Shown: positions 11,824 through 26,900 of the stretch, in pieces
Position numbering within the stretch: position 1 is the stretch's first letter
Layout: each line of letters begins with the position of its first letter
NCBI GenBank assembly: GCA_016946835.1
Contig: JACVTC010000247.1
Location: 29,041 to 93,040, forward strand
DNA: 64,000 nt
Reading direction: 5' to 3'
Origin: Neocallimastix lanati (nom. inval.)
Lineage: Eukaryota; Neocallimastigomycota; Neocallimastigomycetes; Neocallimastigales; Neocallimastigaceae
The notes under the pieces: model-generated
Told to the model about the DNA's origin: nothing
Seen by the model: the letters and a program-made list of their open reading frames with translations, nothing else
Database searches by the model: none
Position numbers and translations under genes: made by a program

Positions 11824-13266
11824 ATGGAAGAAAACATAACTATTTATATAAGTGAGTCTAATAAAGGAGAAGAACAAATCATTATTAATAAACAATATAA
11901 ATTTAATTTTTCACATTCAAGGAAAGATAATTCAAGAGTTTATAAATGTACCGAATATAAAAAAAATAATAAATGTAAATCTTTTATTATTTTAAATAAT
12001 GAGAAAGAAATCTTAAAATATGAGAGTTTACATAATCATCCTGGAAACGAATATAGTGTATCCCTATCTGTAATGAAACATAAAATTAAAGATGAAATTA
12101 AAAAACATTCAAATCCTTTTGATATAAAACGAAAAAGACTATATAATGAAATTTCTAAAGAAATGGGATTTATATATCCGTGTCCAGAATATATTTCAGT
12201 TAAAACTCTAATATTAAGAAGTATTAATAAAAAACTACCATCCAATGTAACAACTTTTAATGAAATTCCTAATGAATCTGAATATTATAAAACTGAACGA
12301 AATGAAGATTTTATGATATTCAAAAATTCTGATTTAGTAATTTTTCAATCCCCTTTTCAAGCAAAATTATTTAAGAAATATAATAATGATATATTTGTGG
12401 ATGGTACTTTTTATATCGCACCTAAATTTAGTCAACAAGTGTTTATTACTAGAACTTACGTTAAAGAATTGAATAGTTTTTATACTACTTCTTATGCAAT
12501 ATTAAGAAATAAAAAGCAAAAAACATATAAAATGTTATTCAATAAATTAAAACAAAATTCTAATAATAATATTATAACTGAACCAAAAAATGTACATTGC
12601 GATTTTGAAAAAGGCATATCCAAAGCAGTTAAAAAAATATTTCCTAATATAAATATTAAATACTGTATTTGGCATTATAAAAATTTATTAGAAATTAAAA
12701 AAAATGAATTGTGCCGTAATGAAGTGAACGATGATGAAAAAATATTTAATTATTACAAAGGAATTTCAAACTTACCATTTATCAACCCTGAATACATAAT
12801 GGATATTTTTTCATTAATTAAAACTAAATCCATTGAAAAAAATTCTTGTCAATTTTTAAAATTTTTAGAATATTTTTATGAAACATATTTAATTGGTTAC
12901 GATATGAAAAGTTGGAATTATTATAATAATATTGAACATATAACCAATAATGCTTCAGAATCACTCAATAATTCTTTAAATAAACTATTTCCAATGAAAC
13001 CAAATTTTTATGAATTAATAAATAAATTAAAAGAACACGAACATTTATCATATTATGATTACCAAATGAAAATAAAAGGAATTTGGAGAATGAAAAAAAA
13101 AATAAAAACAAAAACTGATGAAATTAATATCTTAATTGAAAAATACAAAAATAAAGAAGCCAAGTTAATTAATATAAAATATGATAGAAGTGATCTTTCT
13201 AAATTGTGGTTTGAATGTTTAACTAATTTAAATAATATTTTAAAAATATTATTTAATAATAAATAA
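11824..13266 (+). CDS. MULE-type (Mutator-like) transposase with FLYWCH-like zinc finger
   Basis: A 480-aa protein. The N-terminal part (about residues 38-74) has a Cys/Cys...His-x-His arrangement ending in HNHPG, like the FLYWCH/WRKY-type finger found on Mutator-like transposases, which binds the element ends. The MULE catalytic domain follows: first Asp at D193 in VDGTF, second at D260 in HCDFEKG followed by the typical YCIWHYKNLL stretch, and a Glu at E379 in NASESLNN, a plausible DDE triad. The frame is open and complete, starting at the first ATG. It lacks a long C-terminal extension or SWIM finger. It would cut and paste its own element, but no terminal repeats were identified, so activity is unproven. 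A 51-bp satellite begins about 320 bases downstream. Confidence 0.88.
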   Translation: MEENITIYISESNKGEEQIIINKQYKFNFSHSRKDNSRVYKCTEYKKNNKCKSFIILNNEKEILKYESLHNHPGNEYSVSLSVMKHKIKDEIKKHSNPFDIKRKRLYNEISKEMGFIYPCPEYISVKTLILRSINKKLPSNVTTFNEIPNESEYYKTERNEDFMIFKNSDLVIFQSPFQAKLFKKYNNDIFVDGTFYIAPKFSQQVFITRTYVKELNSFYTTSYAILRNKKQKTYKMLFNKLKQNSNNNIITEPKNVHCDFEKGISKAVKKIFPNINIKYCIWHYKNLLEIKKNELCRNEVNDDEKIFNYYKGISNLPFINPEYIMDIFSLIKTKSIEKNSCQFLKFLEYFYETYLIGYDMKSWNYYNNIEHITNNASESLNNSLNKLFPMKPNFYELINKLKEHEHLSYYDYQMKIKGIWRMKKKIKTKTDEINILIEKYKNKEAKLINIKYDRSDLSKLWFECLTNLNNILKILFNNK

Positions 13267-13589
13267 TTATGAAATGACAGAGGAATTTCCAAAAGAAAAA
13301 ATCATTAAAATTCTTTCATACAAAAACTTATAATTAAATTTATTAATTAAAATTTTATAATTATTAAAAAGTTAAAATGTTTATATACTTGATAAAATTT
13401 ATGTAGTTTAAATAAATATTCTATAATTTTATTATTATAATTTATTTTATTAATAATTGTTTAAATATTTTATTAATATTTTTTTTAAAATAAATAATCC
13501 TATATTTTTATACTTTATTATTAATATCAATAATATATTTTTATATTTTTATATTTTTATATTTTATTATTAATGTTTATAATTAATTT
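13267..13589. other. AT-rich spacer between transposase and satellite
   Basis: Contains degenerate forms of the phrase TTATTAATATTTT that lead into the satellite array. No gene. Confidence 0.5.
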
Positions 13590-16500
13590 TATTAATAATT
13601 GTTTAAATATTTTATTAATTTTTTTTTTAAATAAATAAATCTATATAATTGTTAAAGTATTTTATTAATATTTTTTTTAAATAATAAATCTATATAATTG
13701 TTAAAGTATTTTATTAATAGTTGTTTAAATATTTTATTAATATTTTTTAAATAAATAAATCTATATAATTGTTAAAGTATTTTATTAATATTTTTTTTTA
13801 AATAAATAAATCTATATAATTGTTAAAATATTTTATTAATATTTTTTAAATAAATAAATCTATATAATTGTTAAAGTATTTTATTAATATTTTTTTTTAA
13901 ATAAATAAATCTATATAATTGTTAAAGTATTTTATTAATATTTTTTTTTAAATAAATAAATCTATATAATTGTTAAAGTATTTTATTAATATTTTTTTTT
14001 AAATAAATAAATCTATATAATTGTTAAAGTATTTTATTAATATTTTTTTTTAAATAAATAAATCTATATAATTGTTAAAGTATTTTATTAATATTTTTTT
14101 TTAAATAAATAAATCTATATAATTGCTAAAGTATTTTATTTATATTTTTTTTAAATAAATAAATCTATATAATTGCTAAAGTATTTTATTAATATTTTTT
14201 TTAAATAAATAAATCTATATAATTGCTAAATTATTTTATTAATAGTTGTTTAAATATTTTATTAATATTTTTTAAATAAATAAATCTATATAATTGTTAA
14301 AGTATTTTATTAATATTTTTTTTTAAATAAATAAATCTATATAATTGTTAAAGTATTTTATTAATATTTTTTTTTAAATAAATAAATCTATATAATTGTT
14401 AAAGTATTTTATTAATATTTTTTTTAAATAAATAAATCTATATAATTGCTAAAATATTTTATTAATAGTTGTTTAAATATTTTATTAATATTTTTTAAAT
14501 TAATAAATCTATATAATTGTTAAAGTATTTTATTAATATTTTTTTTAAATAAATAAATCTATATAATTGTTAAAATATTTTATTAATATTTTTTAAATAA
14601 ATAAATCTATATAATTGTTAAAGTATTTTATTAATATTTTTTTTAAATAAATAAATCTATATAATTGCTAAAGTATTTTATTAATATTTTTTTTAAATAA
14701 ATAAATCTATATAATTGCTAAAGTATTTTATTAATAGTTGTTTAAATATTTTATTAATATTTTTTAAATAAATAAATCTATATAATTGTTAAAGTATTTT
14801 ATTAATATTTTTTTTTAAATAAATAAATCTATATAATTGTTAAAGTATTTTATTAATATTTTTTTTTTAAATAAATAAATCTATATAATTGTTAAAGTAT
14901 TTTAATAATATTTTTTTTAAATAAATAAATCTATATAATTGCTAAAATATTTTATTAATAGTTGTTTAAATATTTTATTAATATTTTTTAAATAAATAAA
15001 TCTATATAATTGCTAAAATATTTTATTAATATTTTTTTTAAATAAATAAATCTATATAATTGTTAAAGTATTTTATTAATATTTTTTTAAATAAATAAAT
15101 CTATATAATTGCTAAAGTATTTTATTAATATTTTTTTTTAAATAAATAAATCTATATAATTGCTAAAGTATTTTATTAATAGTTGTTTAAATATTTTATT
15201 AATATTTTTTAAATAAATAAATCTATATAATTGTTAAAGTATTTTATTAATATTTTTTTTTTAAATAAATAAATCTATATAATTGTTAAAGTATTTTATT
15301 AATATTTTTTTAAATAAATAAATCTATATAATTGCTAAAATATTTTATTAATAGTTGTTTAAATATTTTATTAATATTTTTTAAATAAATAAATCTATAT
15401 AATTGCTAAAATATTTTATTAATATTTTTTTTAAATAAATAAATCTATATAATTGTTAAAGTATTTTATTAATATTTTTTTTTTAAATAAATAAATCTAT
15501 ATAATTGTTAAAGTATTTTAATAATATTTTTTTTAAATAAATAAATCTATATAATTGCTAAAATATTTTATTAATAGTTGTTTAAATATTTTATTAATAT
15601 TTTTTAAATAAATAAATCTATATAATTGCTAAAATATTTTATTAATATTTTTTTTAAATAAATAAATCTATATAATTGTTAAAGTATTTTATTAATATTT
15701 TTTTAAATAAATAAATCTATATAATTGCTAAAGTATTTTATTAATATTTTTTTTTAAATAAATAAATCTATATAATTGCTAAAATATTTTATTAATAGTT
15801 GTTTAAATATTTTATTAATATTTTTTAAATAAATAAATCTATATAATTGCTAAAATATTTTATTAATATTTTTTTTAAATAAATAAATCTATATAATTGT
15901 TAAAGTATTTTATTAATATTTTTTTAAATAAATAAATCTATATAATTGCTAAAGTATTTTATTAATATTTTTTTTTAAATAAATAAATCTATATAATTGC
16001 TAAAATATTTTATTAATAGTTGTTTAAATATTTTATTAATATTTTTTAAATAAATAAATCTATATAATTGCTAAAATATTTTATTAATATTTTTTTTAAA
16101 TAAATAAATCTATATAATTGTTAAAGTATTTTATTAATATTTTTTTTTTAAATAAATAAATCTATATAATTGTTAAAGTATTTTAATAATATTTTTTTTA
16201 AATAAATAAATCTATATAATTGCTAAAATATTTTATTAATAGTTGTTTAAATATTTTATTAATATTTTTTAAATAAATAAATCTATATAATTGCTAAAAT
16301 ATTTTATTAATATTTTTTTTAAATAAATAAATCTATATAATTGTTAAAGTATTTTATTAATATTTTTTTAAATAAATAAATCTATATAATTGCTAAAGTA
16401 TTTTATTAATATTTTTTTTTAAATAAATAAATCTATATAATTGCTAAAGTATTTTATTAATAGTTGTTTAAATATTTTATTAATATTTTTTAAATAAATA

Positions 16501-16882
16501 AATCTATATAATTGTTAAAGTATTTTATTAATATTTTTTTTTTAAATAAATAAATCTATATAATTGTTAAAGTATTTTATTAATATTTTTTTTTTAAATA
16601 AATAAATCTATATAATTGTTAAAGTATTTTATTAATATTTTTTTTAAATAAATAAATCTATATAATTGCTAAAATATTTTATTAATAGTTGTTTAAATAT
16701 TTTATTAATATTTTTTAAATAAATAAATCTATATAATTGCTAAAATATTTTATTAATAGTTGTTTAAATAAATAAATCTATATAATTGCTAAAGTATTTT
16801 ATTAATAGTTGTTTAAATATTTTATTAATATTTTTTAAATAAATAAATCTATATAATTGTTAAAGTATTTTATTAATATATT
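13590..16882. repeat. 3.3 kb AT-rich satellite, 51-bp and 71-bp units with higher-order periodicity
   Basis: The basic unit is 51 bases (TCTATATAATTG, then TTAAAGTATTTTATTAATA, a T run, then AAATAAATAAA). A second unit of about 71 bases adds AGTTGTTTAAATATTTTATT. Units differ by T/C at one site (ATTGTTAAA or ATTGCTAAA), by G/A (AAAGTATT or AAAATATT) and by T-run length. By length the array holds about 60 units. In the last third, one four-unit cassette recurs every 220-224 bases (starts near 15405, 15628, 15848, 16070, 16292), showing higher-order amplification. No coding frame crosses it. Confidence 0.95.
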
Positions 16883-18229
16883 TTTTTTTAAAATAAACCT
16901 TTTAATTGTTTGAATATTAAACCTTTTAATTGTTTGAATATTTTATTTTAATTTTTTTTTTTTTGTAAAAAAATATTTATTTTTATCTAACCATTATAAT
17001 TTATTTAATTATTCACTTAATAAATTTTAAGAAAAAAATTACAAATTAATAATACAACAAAATAGTATCATATAACTATTAATTTAAAAAGCCTCAAAAT
17101 TTGATATATCACGTGAAAAAAATTGGCGTTTTGGACCTCTCCCGAAATTAAGTGTCATATTTTATTAAAAACATATTAAAATAACTTAAAATTGAAGCCT
17201 ATTTAATACATTGTCAAATATGTTAATGCATATTGTAATAAATTAAATATACAAGCCACATTATAAACATATAAATACCTGTAAATTCGTATTAGTTTAA
17301 TATTTAGTTAATAATATAAGTAGCTCAATAATAACCCTTAATCATAATATATTCATTTAATAAAGTTAACATATAAATTTCCAAATTCCTAATATTTACA
17401 AATATTAATAAAATTTGTTACAATATGTGAATTTATATATTAAATGAATCTAGAATAATGATCATATATATTATTAATATATACATAATATAATGTCATT
17501 AATTAAAAATATTTATAACAAGCCACATTTTAGTATAAATACATGTAAATTTCATGATGTTGAACATGGCTAGTTAACCTATTTTATATTTACTTATAAA
17601 TAAACCTTTTTAATAAAAAACTTCATATCAAATAAAACAATAATTTAAATAAATATATAAAATTTTAATAAAAATAGTTAATTTTTAAAATTTTGAATAT
17701 AAATTTAAGTAATAAAAAATTCATTCATTGATTCATGATTAAAGTTAAAATTTAAATTCACACAAATAAGAATTAAAATAAAATTAAAAAAATTTTTTTA
17801 ACTGAAAAATACCAAAAAAAAAAAAATAAAATAAAATAAAAAAAAAAATTAATAATAATAAAAAAAAAAATTAATAATATTAATGATAAAAAAAAAGTAA
17901 AAACTTTTCAATTTTATGATGATAATTTTTTTTTTTATTTTTTTTTTTTTTTTTTTTTATAAAATAATTTTAATATATTTATTTATTATTATTTAATTAA
18001 AATAAAGTATAAAATGTTGAATTTTAAACAATTTATTAATAAAATAAATAATAATTATTATTAAAATAAAAATAAATTTATAATTTTTTGTCTTAATATT
18101 ATTATTTATTATTTAATTATTCAATTATTAATAATATTCAATTATTCAATTATTATTAATTTTATTTATTAATTATTATTTATCAATTATTTATTATTAT
18201 TTATTAATTATCTATTTATTATTTATTTC

Positions 18230-18260
<31 letters not shown>

Positions 18261-18420
18261 ATATAAATTATATATTCTTAATGTTTGCTTATTTTTTTTT
18301 AATTTTTTTTTCTTGCATTATATTATTTTTTATTATTATTATTATTATTATTATTTATTATTATTTTTATTATTATTTTTATTATTAGTTTTACCTTTAA
18401 ATTTTATTATCATCTTCATT
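16883..18420. other. Non-coding AT-rich stretch with a diverged direct repeat
   Basis: No gene seen. A motif beginning CAAGCCACATT and running through ATAAATAC and TGTAAATT occurs at about 17253 and again at about 17519, roughly 265 bases apart. The part 17095-17160 has a GC-richer patch (TTGGCGTTTTGGACCTCTCC). Poly(A)/poly(T) and ATT blocks fill 17790-18400. Confidence 0.45.
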
Positions 18421-18424
18421 ATCT

Positions 18425-18960
18425 TCATATTCTTTTATATTTTCATCATTCACTTTCATTTCAATAAGGCATTTTTTTCTAAAAAAAAGCCATATCATAC
18501 TTTATAATACTTTTAAAATCATTAAATTTAAATTTTTCATCATATATTTTTTTTCAATTTGGTTTATGGCTATTTTACATGCTTCACTTAAAGAGTTCTT
18601 GTCATCGCTCTTGGATACTTTAATTTCAATTATAATATATTCATCTTTTACTTTTTCATGAGGAAAACCTATATCAATTATACCTTGTCCACTTTCCTGT
18701 TCTACTGCTAAACCTTTAACATTAAGATTAAAAAAACAACTGCATTAAAAATTGTTGATAAAAATGTTCAGGAGGTGAACTTTCCGTCAATTCTGTCGAT
18801 TCCGTAGTTTTCTTTGATTTCTTTGATTTCTTTTTGTTACTAATAGGTAAATGATGAAATGACGTGAACTAAATATTGATAGATATTTACTTAAATTTTC
18901 ATTAATTACTTTTAATTTTTTTTAATTTTTTTTTTTTATAAATTTCATTAATAAATTCAT
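18425..18960 (-). pseudogene. Frameshifted PD-(D/E)XK nuclease tail of the AAA-ATPase-like gene
   Basis: Beyond the stop codon of the upstream ORF the minus strand continues as protein-like sequence in changing frames. One piece (about 18545-18735) holds the nuclease core: an Asp in GIIDIGFP and, 13 residues later, the E-x-K of IIIEIKVSK, followed by a helix-rich ACKIAINQIEKKY. A later piece in another frame reads KYDMAFF, the usual closing strand of this family. The frames are joined by indels at T7/T8 homopolymers (near 18730 and 18540). This is the family's C-terminal nuclease, separated from its ATPase by frameshifts. Real decay and homopolymer sequencing errors cannot be told apart here. 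Confidence 0.75.
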
Positions 18961-22761
<3,801 letters not shown>

Positions 22762-23224
22762 TTAAAAATATTTTTTTTTTTTTTTTTGATTTAATAAAAA
22801 ATTATATAAAATATTATTAAAACTTTTTATATGAAATACTAATACCAATAATAATATAGATAATAAAAATTAGAATTCAAAACTTTCTCAAATTGAAAAA
22901 AAAAAAAAAAAAAAAAATGATTAAGTCTTGAAACTGATCAAATAAATAATATTAAACCTGAAGGTAAAAAAAATTATTACCTCCTTTTATATATAAATAT
23001 ATATTTAAAAATAATTTGGTCATAACAAAACTTATGTCCATATAAAAAAAATTTTTTATTTTTAGATATATAATTTAATTTATTTATGACCATTTAAAAG
23101 ATAAGTTAACTTTTTCTCCTTCTGAATTAATAAAAAATAATCAAAAATATCAATTAATATTATTTTTAAAAATAGTAAAAAAAAATAAATAAATATAAAT
23201 TTTTTTTTTGTTATTAATATAAAG
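22762..23224. other. AT-rich stretch upstream of the AAA-ATPase-like gene
   Basis: No gene. A T17 run lies directly upstream of the start codon and an A23 run at about 22896-22917; the promoter presumably lies here but no motif is recognisable. Confidence 0.45.
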
Positions 23225-23715
23225 AATTGATTTTTGTTGAGATTATTTTTATAAATAATTTTAATTATTAATTTTCCAACATCATTAGTCTTTATTCTTA
23301 ACTTTCTTACCCCTGAAATACAGTAATTATTACTGGTAATAAAATATATTAAATAACTATTTTTAATTAATAATGTCCAAATAATTTCTTTATATTTATT
23401 TATATAATCTTTCGTTAATGTTTCATAATTTATTAATTTTGGTATTTTCTTTTCAATATACCCATTTTTAAGTAGAAAATTTATATTTCACTTTCCAATA
23501 TTCAAAATTTATAAATATTTCTTTAAAGAATTTATTAAATTCGGAAGAAAAAACATTCTCTAATTCTATCTTTTTAATTATTTCATTAATATAATTTATT
23601 ATACTATATAAATCATAGTATTTAAATTTATAATCTTCATTATTATTACTAATGTAATTTCTCATTTCATCATTATCTTTCATATTATCAGCTTTTATAT
23701 TATAATTGTTTTAGC
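23225..23715 (-). pseudogene. Decayed fragment of the AAA-ATPase-like gene (module 1 middle part)
   Basis: A partial, diverged copy of the neighbouring gene's segment 20960-21430. The minus-strand frame 23468-23683 matches residues around KYYDLRSVLNYINGKIEKTE and FSSEFNTFFNEIFINF. A second piece in another frame (about 23270-23470) matches the KKIPILMNYEML...IIWTLLVEYGYLIY region. Frameshifts and stops separate the pieces and both ends are missing. Probably a truncated duplication. Confidence 0.75.
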
Positions 23716-25219
23716 TTTCATTATTATTATTAATAAAACCAAAAAAAAAAAAATTTTTTTATAATTAAATTTTTAATCAAGTTTTTAATTTAATTTAATT
23801 TAATTTAATTAATTTAATTTAATTTTTTTTTTTTTATTTTTTTTATTTATTATAAATTCATTTTATAAATTTTTATTTTAAAATTTCAAGTGTAATATAT
23901 TATAATTTATTTACCAATTGAATTATATACTATAATATTTATTTATATTTTTATAATATTTATTTATATTTTTATTATATTTATTTATATTTTTATTATA
24001 TTTATTTATATTTTTATAATATTTATTTATATTTTTATAATATTTATTTATATTTTTATTATATTTATTTATATTTTTATATTATTTATTTATATTTTTA
24101 TATTATTAATTTATATTTTTTTATATTATTAATATATACTTTTCTAATATTTATATATACTTTTCTAATATTTATATATAAAATTTATACTAATATAAAA
24201 TTTTGTTAAGAATGTAAATGTAACTGAAATCTCACAATCTCAATTATGATTATTTATAGTTAATATGGCTTTTATTTATTTATATTTAATTATATGAATA
24301 TTACATAATAAAGAATATTAAAGTTTAACAAAATATAATAAATAAGATTTATAATAACTATTTAATAACTATATAATAACTAATGTATTCATAATGTGGC
24401 TTATAGTGGCGTATTAATATTACAATGCATAATGTATAATTATAATGTAGCTAATACTTAACAAATTTGTTATTACTGAAAATTTTTTATATTATTATGA
24501 ATAAATTTTTTTTATTTCTTCTAAAAACAATGAACCTAATCCAACAATTATGAAGTAAAATCTACCAATTTATTTTGGAAGGTAATAAAAAAGTAATGTT
24601 GGAGTAATAAAGAATATATTGAATCTAAATCAAGTCCTTTTATTTTATATTTTCAGATAATTAAACTTCAATAAAATATATATTGATAATATTTTTTTTT
24701 AAAGGCCACAAGTATTTTTTTAAAATAATTTTGAAAGAGAAGTTCATCATTTATATTAATCATTTCTTGGTTCACTTGTACCTTTAATTTTTTTAAAGGT
24801 TTTTTTCATAATATTAAAAATACTTAATATTAAAAGTATTTTTAAAAATACTTAATATTAAAAGTATTTTTAATATTATAAAAAAAAATTTTAAAAAAAT
24901 TAAATAATAATACTAAATCATAAATGTTGATTTCGCATTAACAAGCAGCCAATTCTATTCATATAATCAAAAAAATTCAATTTATAAAAAACACAATGAA
25001 AGTATCTCTAAATTAGGTTAAGTTTAGATCTATTACAAATATTGTCACTAAAAGGAAATATAGTTGAAACAAAAAATAGCAATAAAAATAAAAATGAAAA
25101 AGAGCAATGATAACATTAATAATAATTATAATAATAACAGAGAAGACAATTATAATATTGTCAAAAATAACAAAAGTAATAATTAAATTAATAAGTAATA
25201 GTAATAATAGCAATAATAG
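23716..25219. repeat. AT-rich stretch with a 20-21 bp minisatellite
   Basis: From about 23932 to 24118 a unit of 20-21 bases, TATTTATTTATATTTTTATAA and variants, repeats about nine times. An inverted AATATTAAAAGTATTTTTAA-like phrase repeats at 24820-24870. No gene seen. Confidence 0.65.
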
Positions 25220-26240
25220 TAATAGTAATAAAAAATTTCAATGATAATAATAATAATTGCAATTCCAAAACTTTAAAACATAATTATCTTAGAATATTCA
25301 CCTCTTCAGCAACACATAAAAAAAAAGAAAAAGGCTTCAAAATAAAATAAATTGATATTATTGTTGCCTTCCTAAATCCAAATCTCACTGAAGAAGTATA
25401 CATGAAACCGCCTGAAAGACATCTAGATTATAATAAAAAAATTTTTAAAGTTATATATAGATTTAAGCTAAGTAGAAAAAGAATTGAATAATGAATCAAA
25501 TAATTTCTATATAAACCTGATATTTAAACAATTATTAAAGCTTTATCTATAAATAAAGAATTAAAAATATTATTGATTGTATTCTGAGAGTATATATAGA
25601 TAAAAATAATATACTGATATCTGATAAAAATAAAGAAATTAATAACATAAAAAATAAAATTTAAAAAATAAAAGAAATTGGAGATGTTGAATTCGTGATA
25701 TGTCTATTACATTTATGAAGATATGAGAAATGATTAAATTAAACTAAAATAAATATTCAATTTGATTTATTAGATAGCTATAATATTTTTAAAAATCATT
25801 CCTCTTTGAGTATATGAAATCATTAGAAAATAATGAAGTTAAGAAGATAAAAAAACAAAAATAAATGAAACTTTGAATTGGAAGACTCCTAGATCCTATA
25901 TTTATCAATATGTACAGGACTTGACATTATTTTTTCTGTCAATAAAGCAGTCAGAAAATAAAAAGGAACTCACAATGGAAAATTAAGAGAACGTTAGAAA
26001 AATATTCAGATTTTATTATATAAAGTAATTTATAATGTAAAATAAAATTAAACAGCATTAGATTAAATATAAAAGTAATTTAGTAGATGGATTAGCGAAA
26101 TTCCTGAAAAATAATTTTATAGATATTTCTAAAAAATTGTGTCTTCCACAAAGTCGACAATTCAAAGATTATAATTTAAACTTAAATTTTAAGGGGGAAG
26201 AAATACTAGAAAGGAATAATCTATGAAGAATATTATTTAT
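25220..26240 (+). mobile_element. Decayed Ty1/copia-type retrotransposon (reverse transcriptase end of pol)
   Basis: In plus-strand frames broken by stops, 25351-25488 carries the copia reverse-transcriptase phrase AFLNPNLTEEVYM followed by PPE. Further on (about 25900-25960) a DIIFSVNKAV phrase matches the conserved region that in copia reads RPDI-FAVN, and 26083-26115 gives the VDGLAKFL phrase that corresponds to AD-LTK near the end of copia RNase H. A purine-rich AAGGGGGAAG at about 26189-26199 follows, as expected for a polypurine tract before a 3' LTR. The element is clearly dead, with many stops, and gag/integrase were not recognised. Confidence 0.7.
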
Positions 26241-26536
26241 GAAAAATAGACTCCATTTATTGATAATCAACAATATTTATAAAATTAATAATATAGTAAA
26301 ATAAAAGTGTAAAAAATAATATTTTTGTCCTTAATAAGGACATAAAAATAAGTAATTATATATTTTTTTATTTTTTTTTTAATTTCGGGTTTCACCACCT
26401 TTTAGAATATTTAGGTTGTCACAACACTTCCATATGATTTCCAATTATGAAAATTATCCCTACTAGACGGTCTTATTGAGTGTTCAAGCAATTGGCGCTA
26501 TGTCATTCAAAATATTATTGAGAATTTTCTAGTATA

Positions 26537-26578
<42 letters not shown>

Positions 26579-26900
26579 AGAGTATTTTTCCAGTGCCTAA
26601 CTTCCCTTTCAAGACGAGGTCAATATAACCTAACCCAATGAAATTTGTACTAGCTTACTTGGTAATTGTATATTAATTAGACAAATTGCTTTACGTAGAA
26701 TTTATCTTCATAACTTTGTACCCATACGATAGGAATTCCTTTTGTAGATATATTTAATAGCAGTAATTGTGCACCCCCTCTCAGGGCCAGAGTGAGAGCA
26801 TTATCTTATCTATATTATCTATGAGATTAAAAATAATTTGTATATATAAGGGGAGGAGAAATACTTACTTTTAATCATTGCTATCAAATTCAGTAACAAC
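26241..26900. mobile_element. Probable LTR region of the copia relic
   Basis: It follows the putative polypurine tract and is GC-richer than its flanks. It contains an (AT)n tract (about 26531-26561), a TATATATAAGGGGAGG promoter-like phrase near 26840-26855 and ends near TTCAGTAACA. Exact LTR ends were not found, and no 5' LTR copy was identified. The part 26390-26480 is related to a sequence at 45950-46060. Confidence 0.4.

Noticed and set aside
13590-16882. Regular repeats suggesting a CRISPR array
   Set aside because: There are no unique spacers between repeats; units abut directly, are AT-only and the genome is eukaryotic.
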